A DNA stretch of 64,000 bases from Hemileia vastatrix. Its lineage: Eukaryota; Basidiomycota; Pucciniomycetes; Pucciniales; Zaghouaniaceae. Position numbers and translations under genes: made by a program. The notes beneath the pieces were generated by a model. The model had not been told where the DNA came from, searched no databases, and saw only the letters and a program-made list of their open reading frames with translations. How positions within the stretch are numbered: the stretch's first letter is position 1; each line of letters opens with the position of its first letter. The stretch lies in contig JASXTE010000016.1 of assembly GCA_030280995.1 (NCBI GenBank), positions 21,610,001 to 21,674,000 of the forward strand, given 5' to 3'. Of this stretch, positions 45,625 through 56,400 are shown in pieces.

Positions 45625-46558
45625 ATGACTCAATACCGTACGGTCTCCAAAGATCAAGTGTGCTTGTTTTGTAAACGCCGCAACTTTCATTGTACATTTT
45701 CTAAACCTTGGGGGTATGCCTCCTTTAGACCTGCCTGTGACAATTGCTTTAGATACCACAAAACTTGCAATATCTCTCTAAACCAGAATACTCCTCAGCC
45801 TACTGGTTATATTTGCTTTCCACCTATCTCTACTAGTAGCGCTCCCATAATTACAACCACTAGTCCCACTATTTCTAATAATAATGTTCCTTATGAATCA
45901 CCATCGCTTCCTAGTTTTCCCAGGCGCGAAATATCTATACAGCCCAGCGCTACACCTTCTTCCACTCTGAGCTCTAATGCTTCTATGGGCTCAGGCTCCA
46001 CTACAGCTTCTCCTGACACGGTTACCATTACTTTTCCATCAGCGCGCCTACAAAACTTATTAGCAAGTATCCTTCATTATAATTACGTTCTCCTTGCCCA
46101 CTGACTCCTTGTCAGGCTTCAATGAATCCATCTCCCTGGGATGGGTTCCTATTCCTTTACCCTTTTTTCATTCCATGCAAATGTTTTCCAGACTTCTTCT
46201 TATATAAGACACTATGTCTCTATCCTATTATAACGCACCAGATTTTTCTGACGCTGAACTTGAAGCTTGCTACACCCATATAGAAATGATAGGTCAACTA
46301 ATGAATGAAATTACCTTATCAACTATTCTTGGATTCCCCCCCGATCCTTGTCATTTTGTCATTCCTGAAGACTGGAAAGGATATCCTAATAGATTTAACC
46401 AAGATACTGAATATTCCACTAGCGCTCTCCATATGAGCCTTCTCTGTCCATTATCCCTGTACATAGTCTTCATCTCTTTTTTTTCTATGCCTTTAAATAA
46501 TCATTTTAGACACGGCGCTATTCTTCTACACCTGTCTTCCATACTACTTGTCTTCTAA
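45625..46558 (+). CDS. Antisense cysteine-cluster gene 2 (locus 4)
   Basis: Exon 1 is 45625-46066; a GT-AG intron (46067-46208) joins it in frame to 46209-46558, making about 260 residues. Residues 13-48 hold C-x2-C-x6-C-x14-C-x2-C-x6-C (CLFCKRRNFHC ... CDNCFRYHKTC), close to the fungal Zn2Cys6 cluster but with a long middle loop. A Ser/Thr/Pro-rich linker follows. The second exon carries the helical segment AELEACYTHIEMIGQLMNE and FVIPEDWKGY, which is also preserved in the locus 3 fragment. Relatives end at a DTEY- or DSD-like tail, so residues after QDTEY are probably read-through of a lost stop. It has no broken codon upstream of that. Whether it is expressed is unknown. Confidence 0.6.
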
Positions 46559-46559
46559 A

Positions 46560-47100
46560 TTTAGAGTGCCTAACTTCACTCCCTCTACTTTCTTTAAAAG
46601 ACTGTAAACCCTATAAAAAATTCATAAATAAACTTTAAATCATAAAACTTCACCACCTTTACTGCAATAAAAAATACGCAATGTAATAAGAATTGAACTG
46701 TAGAGCGCTCCATCTATAAATTGTTATTCCACTCCTGGTAAGTTAACTCATTAGCTAAATTCGCAGTGTCTTTTGCATTTACATGGTATGAATCTCCTTT
46801 AATCCAATTGCCTATCTTGTCATATCTCCTCAAACAATGAAAATATAAGATTTCATTTTCCTCTATGCCCTCATCTGAGCGCTTATTCCAGTTGCCTGTT
46901 CAGCTAGAGTCCACCTAACTTCCAGTTAGCACCCTCTATCTGTCAAAACTGTGTCAAAGCCTCCTTTGAGTCTTCTTAGAAAAACAAAGCTTAACATAAC
47001 TTGTTAGTTTAACCTCTTCCTGGAGGTAACATAAAATATCATAAAAAAACCATAAAAGAACATTGATAGTTTAGCCTCTTCCCGGAGGTCATTCTGGTAG
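46560..47100 (-). other. 3' untranslated region of old gypsy element
   Basis: Non-coding. It contains three hairpin units of the AGTTTA type (47004-47120), like those of the young element. Confidence 0.55.
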
Positions 47101-47120
47101 TTTTTCCTCATTCTGCAGGT
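47004..47120 (-). repeat. Three AGTTTA-hairpin units, old gypsy element
   Basis: Plus-strand units: AGTTTAACCTCTTCCTGGAGG, AGTTTAGCCTCTTCCCGGAGG and a decayed third (TTTTTCCTCATTCTGCAGG). CCTC pairs with GAGG across a six-base loop. Confidence 0.7.
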
Positions 47121-49554
47121 TATCTTGTATCACTGGAACACCCCTTGTGTAGAATCTTTTGATCTGATCTGCATCCACACATTATTTCCATTCAGTACCA
47201 TCCAGTTCCTCCAGTAAGTAAGACCCCCCAGCTTTCTGCTTTCTTATCCTATAAGGTCCGTTCCATCTGTCAGACAACATCTTCCCCCATTGGCTTTCTA
47301 AACTTCTATTATAAACCAAGACCAAACTTCGTGGGTTCAATGGCTTCCTTAAACTGTGCACTAAACGCTCATCCCAATATTTAACCAACTTGTCCCGGAT
47401 CTGCATCATTCTACCATATGCCTTCTCCAAAAACTTGTCTTTCCTTTCAAGCTGCGCTACTCTTGCTAGAGTCAAATCTTCAGTCAAGCGCACTTGATCC
47501 CAGTCACATCCTATAAAAGATCCAGCCTCCAGATCAATAGGTAATACCGCCCTTTGAACAAACGTAAGTTCATATGGTGAAAAACCTGTTGTCTTTTTAA
47601 CTGAAATTCTGTCTGCAAACAAAACTAATGGCAAGTAGTTCTTCCACTTCGCCCCATTATTCCCACATAATTTAACTAGCGCATCCTTTATAACTTGATG
47701 CCCTCTTTCTACCATCCCCTCTGCTTCAGGATAATATGGTGTTGCAACCCGTAACCTTGTACCAATACTTTTGACTACCTCTTGGAATTCTCCATCAAAT
47801 TCAGCGCCACCATCTACAGTCACCATCCTCATTACCCTATACCTATAAACCCATTCTTTCTTCAAGAATTCAGATACATTACTCGCCTTAAGATTTACCA
47901 ACAGCGCTGCTTCAACCCATCCTGATAGATCATCCCTGGCTACTACCAAGTATTTAAAGCATCCTTCTTTTATATGAACTGTATCTAAGCTGACCCTACC
48001 AAAAAAAGTATCTTTGCCCGTCACTCTACCTTTCTATTTTGGCTTTCTGTAACTCCTACGCTGACATTCAGGACAAGATTTAACCCAATATCTTACTTCA
48101 TTCTTCATATTGGGCCACCAGAATCTTTCCCTAACTCTGAAATACTTCTTGTCTTGACCTCTATGTCCTAATTTCTCATGTAACTCCCTGAGTATCTTCT
48201 CCTTCCTTTCCCTAATTTGAGCAACTAACTGAGGAAACAAAGCTTGATCCTTCCATAACTTCCCATCTTTAATAAAATAGCCTTTAGAATGCTTCTCAAT
48301 ATTGAACCAAACCTTTTTATGGCAAAAATCTGGTCAACTACTACCTTCCAGATATAACCTTAACAGCTCTACTCCCTCATCAGTAGATGCATTGTCTTCA
48401 GAATACTCCCCCTCTTTGGGATGAGTACTACTATCTCTACTTCCCCTTGAATCATCTTTGTCATCTGACTCCTCCACTGCCTTGTCTAACGCACTCCTTG
48501 TCGCTGTGTTAGCTTCAGCATTCCCTAAATCCAGTTGCAGAATAACTTTGCTACAAACATCCTTCACATCATCAACATCTAGTTTTATGCCTTTATGGAC
48601 ATTCCAAGCTACTAGTTTATTGTCATCATGGAGGACCTTGCCTGCTAGTTTATTGTCATTGCGGAAGACCTTGTCAAATCTTTCATAACAATAATCTATC
48701 CCATTTACCCATCTCTTATCTTCTTCAAATTCTTCGGCTTCTGAGTCTTCTTCACACAACGGTCTTCTATATAATGAATCTGGCATAGTGAATGACTTTC
48801 TCGGCTTATGGACTAAATCAAAAGAAAAAAAATCAATCTGGGCCACCCACCTTGCCATGGGCCCATCCGGTAAACTTGGGCTACTAATCATTTACACCAA
48901 CGATAGCACATCAACCTGCAACTCAAAATGTTGCCCCCAAAGCATCCATTGTAGCTTCTTAAGAATATTTGCTACTCCTCATAACTCCAGCTTAGACTGA
49001 GAGTACCTAGACTCTACCCTAGTAAAAGTCTTAGATTCATAAAGGACAGGTCTATTATTACTTTCCTCATCCTCCTGCATCAAAACTGCACCCACTGCGG
49101 ACACACTAGAATCCACCGCTAGATTAATTTTCCCAGTGCCTGGTCCATACTCCAATCTCTTCAAAAGAATATCTTTTCCTACAATCCTTTTCAACAACTT
49201 GAATGACTCATCTCATTCCTCTTTCCAATCCCATACAACATCTTTTCTCATTAAGTGCCTTAAAGGTGAAGACAACAAAGCAAAATCTCAAGTAAAAATT
49301 CTTAAATATGTACAAATGCCTTAAAACCCTCTAACTTCTGTAGTATTTCTTGGCCTCAGCCATGTAAGCACCTTATTCTTCTACTTTTCCGCAATGATCC
49401 TCCCTTCCTTGCATACCACATGTCCCACTATATCTAGCTCTGGAACACAACAAGAAAACTTGGATCCAGAGATTGTTAATTCTTCCTCCTCTATCCTGAA
49501 TAGCACACTTTCCAGGGTAATTGAATATTCCCAAACAAACCTTCTAATATACGG
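47101..49554 (-). pseudogene. Old gypsy pol, distal part (RT end, RNase H, integrase)
   Basis: From 49554 downward: RT thumb (ISGSKFSCCVPELDIVGHVV), then stops and short open frames with RNase H (AVDSSVSAVGAVL, 49197-48979), a linker (48891-48334) and a zinc-finger segment (48240-48034; CPECQRRSY). The integrase core (48024-47182) is intact over 280 residues: Asp in VSLDTVH, Asp in TVDGGAEF, Glu in GMVERGH, then DRWNGPY. TAA at about 47179-47181 ends it before the last 25 codons. Two linker units encode DNKLA/V repeats that correspond to hairpin positions. Confidence 0.85.
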
Positions 49555-50706
49555 TATGGTAAGGTAAACTCTTACAGTCGCCTTGCTGTAAGCAGAATCC
49601 GGAGGAGATATGTGGATTTAGCTGAAAACCCCGTCCTTCCAATAAAATAACAAAATGGGAATTCTAAATCACTAAGCTAACCAGTCTACTTGGATCTGAT
49701 TGTTAAAAATAATGAAACTCTAAAGTATTTAACGCTTATTGAGATTAAATGATCGTGGCTTTTGAGAAAAGAAATACTGATAACAACAATTAAGGTGTAC
49801 CAGTGAAAGATCTGAAAAGATTGACTTTTATGTTTTTATAATAATTTAAATTTTTATGAGACAGCAATAATCAAGTCCCAGTGAGGAAGACCTTTCTAAA
49901 GATACCCTGTATGAAGTGTGATTTAAATTGTTGAGTAGTATTTCCAAAATTTTATATATAAAATATAAAGTTATAAGGGTATTACAAATTATTTAATTTG
50001 TTGAGTAATAAAAAATGAGACCGTGGTGGTTAATGATTAAGCTGTATGTTGTATCCCCCCCTCAATTTCGAGTTTGAGAGGCTCTTAAGTATACCTAGTC
50101 ACGTGCCTAAGTTTTCCCCTCCAGAGCTCACCCAGAGTCAATCCGGAGCCCATACGGAGTCTGTACGGAGTCGAAGCGGAGTCCAAACGGAGTCCGTACG
50201 GAGTCCAAACGGAGTCGAAGCGGAGTCCGTCCAGACTCAATTAGAACCTTTAAAACTATAATAAAAAATCTAGAAAAATTACACATAATAGAGCCACTTC
50301 CCTTTTACATTCCAAACTATTTTTCGTAGTCTGCGCAGCTCTAATAACCCCGTGAAAATTCATCAAAGTTAAGTAATTTCTAAAAACGTAAGTATTTCTA
50401 TAAAACTGTAAAATTCATTTAAAAAAATATAAGAAAAATAGTAAAAATTCTGGGAAAATTTCCCAAGGTTCTTGAGTGACTAGACTTGATACTTATAAAT
50501 TCTTCAGACCGTAAAAATAAGTTTTCTCCGTAAAATAAATTGTTTTCGCGTAGGCATTCGCTCTTGACCAATTTCTTCATATTTAAAACTCAAATAAATT
50601 AAATAAAACCCTTTTATATATATAAAAAAATAATAACGCCAATCTTGCATGCCGTAATAGCTCCATTTACGTACTTAGGTGCCACACTAAACTTTAGGCT
50701 ACCACA
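49555..50706 (-). repeat. 3' LTR of young gypsy element
   Basis: 1152 bp; on the minus strand it runs TGTGGTAGCC ... CTTACCATA. It holds a CpG-rich stutter of GGAGTC(C)GTAC units at 50127-50232. Immediately outside on the minus-strand 5' side is the purine tract GGAGGGAGGA (50707-50716), which would prime plus-strand synthesis. Confidence 0.95.
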
Positions 50707-52326
50707 TCCTCCCTCCAATTGAGAATGTCCCCATTCTTATAACTTTGCATAAGTGGTTGAGCAATTCCAAAAGAATTATCTTTTCTAATAAAATAATTTG
50801 ATAAATTTGTTTTAGCTGGTCTTCTTTTAATTCTTTATAATAAAAACGTTGTTTCTTCTTCTCTGGCTCAATATAACATAAAATAAAATAATATAAATCT
50901 TGTGATGATTCCACTACTGAGAGCAAGGTTCGAATCCCTTCAGACTCCCATATACCAGTCTTCCTTCTTGTCACAGCATTGAGAGAGTGGATCTTCCTAT
51001 GAGCCAAATACTCCTGATTCCAACCTCATAGGGCCCCCACTGAGCCGAATTCTATGATTCCAATCTCGCCATAAGGTCCTCCAAGCTTCACACCAAAAAA
51101 AAATGGCCTAACACTGAGGCACTAAAAAAAATAATTCCCTAAAATCCAACTACCATCCTAACTTCTGATTCCTTCATCACAATTTGCAAACTTTGCTATA
51201 CAGCAAACCCATAAAATACTTTTGCCAGGCTTCCAATAATAATATTAACTTTAGACCATGTTAAAGCGCCACAAATTTCACCTAATTAACCATTATGCTT
51301 TCATTAGCATCATCACCACCTAAAATTTTAACCTCCTAAAGCTTATCAGCACTCAATTCCAGAAATAATTGAATAACCAGTTTAGAGTCATAGTGGACAG
51401 TGATAAATTAAAAGATTGAATTGAGTTATCCAAACAAGATTGACATTCCAGTTTAAAGTCTTGGTGAACCAAACATATAATTGATTGCCAGTTTATGGTC
51501 TTGGTGGACCAAAGATCGTTTAGGTGCATAAATAACTTGATAAATTCCTAAATAAGGCCTAGGCTTGACCAAAGATTGATTAAATTTGATAATCCTGTTT
51601 AATGTCATAGTGGACCAAACATTTGATCGACAAGTAATCCAGTATAAGGCCATAGTGGACCAATGAATGTTGAATTATCCTGCAGATATTAATTTTCCAG
51701 TTTAAAGTCATAGTGGACTAAACAATGAATGAACTACCAGTTTAAAGTCATGGTGGACCAAACATTTAATCGATAAGAAATCCAGTTTAAGGTCATGGTG
51801 GACCCAACAGCTTGATAATAGTCCAGTTTAAGGTCTTGGTGGACCTAACATTTGATAACACTCCAGTTTAAGGTCTTGGTGGACCTAACATTTGATTGAT
51901 AAAAAAAAATAAAAAAAATCCGTCTCCAAAAATATCCATAAAATCTTGAACATCCTTGAAATTCAGTTTAAAGTCTTGAAGGACTAACAGCTCCAATATA
52001 AAATCTTTAATGAAAGTCTTGAAAATTAGCCAGTTTAAAGTCTTGGAGGACTAACAGCTCCAAAATTCGTATAAAAAAAACCTTAAGGAAAGTCTTGAAC
52101 AGTAGCCAGTTTAAAGTCTTGGAGGACTAACAGATATCTTGAAGTAAAATCCCATAAGTATTGAGTTCCCCTAGACCCTGTTTCCTGTCTAAACTATATG
52201 AATAAACTAAAAAGAATAGTGACTGAAAAATAAAACTAAGAAATATAATAATTTTTATTTAATTAATTAATTTTTTTATTTTATTATTTTATTTTTATTT
52301 TATTTTTATAATTATTTTATTTTATT

Positions 52327-52357
<31 letters not shown>

Positions 52358-53434
52358 TTTTTTATTTTTTTTTATTTTTAAATTTAAAATAAAAGATTTT
52401 AGAAAAGATAGTTTTGAAATAAAAGTTAAAATTTAATTATTAAAGAAAGTTAAACAAATGTGAAAAGAAAGATAAAAAAAGTAATAATAAAAAAAAAATT
52501 TCAAAATAAAATTTTTAAAAGATGCCCCCTGGCCATTTGATGAGCCGTACCCTCGACATCATACCCACATCCAAATGCAACTTGATGTGGTTACACAATT
52601 TTGAGAAATTGAAAAGAAAAGAAAATAAATGAAAGTTTTTAAAAGATAATTTTTATAATGATGATCACTGGGTGGGCTCCCTCCAATTTATAGAAATGAT
52701 TAGAGACCACCAGTGAGCATCACCTTTACAATAATTCATAATATATATTAAAGAAAAGAAATCACAATCTAACATAAAAAAATTCAAAAACAAAATAAAA
52801 AAAAGAATCTTGAATCCGGCGTTAAGAGCGGTGTCTCTTGATTCGTTCCAGTTTATAGTCTTAGTGGACTTCCTAAAATTAAAAGACAAAGCCAGGATTC
52901 AACTAGAAACAGGGAAAATTTTGGAAACGAACATTATGGGGTAATTGTGTATAGAGCAGCCAGCCCATCAATTACCCCCACACTTGCCAATATTAAATTA
53001 AGAAGGTTCCCCTGTGAACACTTCTTCCAATAAATTTTTTAAAATTTTCCAACACTATCTTCTCCCATATTTTAAGAATTTTAAGTTTTTGAAAATTTCA
53101 AAGAAGGTCTTCTTGAATTTCGTTAAGTTTCATCATAGTTTCGTCGACCATATACAGTGTAACGATAGTAAAGTATTTTTGATAAAAAAAAGATAGTTTA
53201 TCCTCGTTGCGGAGGTCATCATAAAATTTTGTCGATATCATAGTTTATCCTCATTGTGGAGGTTGATAAAATTTAAGAAATTTCATAGTTTATCCTCATT
53301 GCGGAGGTTGATAAGATTTTTTTTTTTTTTATTTAAAATATCATAGTTTATCCTCATTGCGGAGGTATCCATAAATTTTCATCAATTTCATAGTTTATCC
53401 TCATTGCAGAGGTATCCATAAAATTTGATAAATG
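50707..53434 (-). other. Long 3' untranslated region of young gypsy element
   Basis: No open frame of note. It contains hairpin arrays (51377-52131, 52848-52870, 53192-53459) and simple ATTT repeats (52260-52380). A conserved non-coding piece at 52530-52730 has an inverted repeat (GATCACTGGGTGG against CCACCAGTGAGCATC) around CTCCCTCCAATTT; the same piece is recognisable at 16.2-16.4 kb. Confidence 0.7.
51377..52131 (-). repeat. Array of about 14 AGTTTA-hairpin units
   Basis: Each unit on the plus strand reads CCAGTTTA, one or two bases, then a 3- or 4-bp inverted repeat around a six-base loop. Stem GGTC/GACC occurs at 51498, 51791, 51833 and 51873; stem AGTC/GACT at 51707, 51971, 52039 and 52115. 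Unit spacing is irregular, 35-80 bp. In the element RNA (minus strand) this is stem, loop beginning with C, stem, then UAAACUGG. Confidence 0.8.
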
Positions 53435-53459
53435 TCATAGTTTATCCTCATTGCGGAGG
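53192..53459 (-). repeat. Six tandem CCTC/GAGG hairpin units at the end of pol
   Basis: ATAGTTTATCCTCATTGCGG followed by AGG, repeated six times at 45-60 bp spacing; the last overlaps the pol stop codon region. Loops are GTTGCG, ATTGTG, ATTGCG (twice), ATTGCA and ATTGCG, while the CCTC/GAGG stem is constant. Confidence 0.85.
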
Positions 53460-56400
53460 AAGACTTCAGCACTCCTGGTGCCTCTAGGATAGAACTGTTT
53501 CACTTGATCGGCCGCTACCCTCTTCTTCAATACTACTCCATGCAACTCTTCTAACACATATGAACCGCCGGAAACTTGCTCCTTGATTTTATACGGTCCA
53601 TTCCACCTATCTGCAAACATCTTTCCCCACTGACTTTCCAAACTCCTATTATACACCAAGACCATATCTCCTGGATTCAAAGGTTTCCTTAATCGATGTG
53701 CCAACCGCTCATCCCAATATCTAACTGATTGATTTCGGATCTTCATCATCCGCGAATATGCCTTTTCTAAATATTCTTCTTTCTTTTCAAGCTGCATCAT
53801 TCTTGCACACAATAATTCTTCAGTAGTTTTGACCGTGTCCCAGTCAACTCCAAGATATGATTCAGCTTCTAAATCAACCGGTAAAACTGCTTTCTGTCCA
53901 AAAACAAGTTCATAAGGTGAGAATCCGGTTGTCCTTTTGGCAGTGATTCGATCAGCAAATAAAACTAAAGGTAAATAGTGCCTCCACTTTTCGGCACTTA
54001 TCCCACACATTTTAACTAAAGCATCCTTAATAACTTGATGCCCTCTTTCAACCATGCCTTCAGCTTCAGGATAATATGGGGTTGCTACCCTAACCTTTGA
54101 TCCAACTTTTAATACGGCCTCTTTAAACTCTTTCCCAAATTCAGGACCTCCATCTACCGTTACCAACTTCATCACCCCATACCTATATACCCAATTATTC
54201 AAAAAAAATTCTGCCACATTTTTGGCAGTTAAATTAATAAGAGGCGCTGCCTCTACCCAACCAGATAAATCATCTCTGGCCACTATTAAATATTTATACC
54301 GTCCCTCTTTTATATGAACGGCATCTAAACTAACTCTCCCAAAGAGCGTATATTCACCGGTCGCGCGTCCAGGTTCTTTTGGCCTTAAATAACTTCGTCT
54401 TTGACATTCTTTGCATGACTGAACCCACTGTTTAACAGCCATCTTCATGCCAGGCCACCAAAATCGATCAGAAATTCTTCTAAACGTTTCTCCAACGCCT
54501 CTATGCCCAAGATCTTCATGCAGTGATTTCAAAACTAATTCTTGCCCCTTCTCTTGAGTTATAACTACTTGAGGATTTGGATACCTTCTTCTCATTAAAC
54601 GTCGACCAGATAGGTAAAACGTAGATGACTTCCTCTTGATAGCCACCCATTCATTGTCTTCACAATCTTCTGGCCTCTCTAAAGTCAACAAATATTTGAC
54701 TAACAAAAAATAAAAACCAGTCTGACCCCAGACTTCATCTTGAAAATTGATTAATATAACATCAATAGGGACTTCTCTATCACCAATATCACCTTCACAT
54801 GAATGAGCCAATAATTGTTGACCCCTAAATAAATCTTTAATCAAGCTATGTTGACGTTTTTCTTCTGCACCTTTGGATCCTTCGTAAACCGTATTCGAAA
54901 ATAACTCTTTCTCTTTATCCACCTTTTTATTTAAATTCTCTAATTCTCCAACATATACACCATTCCTTAATTTACTACTATCCCACACTACCAATCCATC
55001 TTCCTCTACATACACCACATCTTCCTCTACCTCCTTTCTACCGAATTTATCTACACCTTTTCCAACACCTTTATTAACATAAAAACTATTTTCCAGCTTA
55101 TCCTCTTGGTGGAGGTCATCAACACCATAATCTAAACACAATAGTCCTGCCAGTTTAACCTCATGGGGGAGGTATGGAAAGTCTTCAGCTCCTTTAGTGC
55201 TGGCTTTGATAATAGGTATATCTTCATCGAACTCTTCTGAGTCTGAATCTTCTTCAGTGGGTGGTCTTCTTGATAAACCATCTGGCATAGTAAAAGTTTT
55301 GCCAGGCTTATGAACTAAATCGAACGAAAAATGTTGAATAAAAGCTACCCATCTCGTCATGGGTGCGTTCGGTAAACTTGGGTAATTAATCATCTGGATT
55401 AACGATTTCGCATCCACTTGCAACTCAAAATGTTGCCCCCACAAAATATGCTGAAGTTTCTTCAGTATTTTTGCCACACCACATAATTCCAATTTTGGTT
55501 GAGAATATCTTGATTCGACCTCAGTAAATACTACAGATTCATACCTAACTGGCCTGATGTAACCAGCTTTATCCATCTGAGACAAAACCGCCCCAGCTGC
55601 AATCTGACTTGAATCAACTGCTAAATAAATTCTGCCAGCTTCTTTTCCATAATCCAACTTGTGCAGGACTAAATCCTTCCCCACAACCTCCTTCAACTTC
55701 ACAAACGCCTTCTCACACTCTTCATCCCACTCCCAGTCTGCATCCTTTCTTGTTAACCGTCTCAATGGAGCTGCCAAAGAAGAAAAGTCCTTGATAAACA
55801 TTCTAACATATACGCAAACGCCTAAAAACCCTCTGACTTCGGTTGTATTCTTGGGTCTTGGCCAGGACTGAATTTTGTTAACTTTCTTCTTGGACATAAT
55901 CCTACCCTCTCTACATACCACATGACCTAATATTTCTAAGGCTGGCACACAACATGAAAATTTTGAACCTGAAATAGTTAAACCAGCCTCTTCAATTCGA
56001 AAAAAGATTCTTTCTAAAGTAATTGCAAACTCCCAAATGAATTTGCGTATCCCTGGATTCTCTTCCAACACCTCGTTATCATAGTTGGTTGTTGGTCCCT
56101 TAATTCCTCCATCATCTATAAAGATTCCAGCATATTGTGGAATTTCATCTTGAAGGATCCAAGCCATCTGAGCTTGATAAACTGCAACCAAATTTGTTGC
56201 TCCTTGAGGTAATCTTGTTAACTGTAAACGTCCAAGTGGCGTATCGAATGTAGTGAGAGGCCTTGAGTCCGGATGTAACTCTCTCTCATCATATCCACCC
56301 ATGATATCTCCCAAACCATAACACACTCTCCCTGCAAACGCTTCAACAAACTCCTCAGCACTAGGCGGTATCCCAGCATCCTTTATTGTAACCCTATTTA

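Noticed and set aside
50915..50945. GGTTCGAATCC, a perfect tRNA T-loop or B-box string
   Set aside because: No A-box or cloverleaf can be built upstream, the T-stem is only four pairs, and it lies in a retrotransposon untranslated region. Probably chance or a tRNA-like fragment.
52550..52600. TGATGAG next to short stems (also at 16196), reminiscent of a hammerhead ribozyme core
   Set aside because: No matching GAAA and no three-stem arrangement; it is also on the strand opposite to the element RNA.
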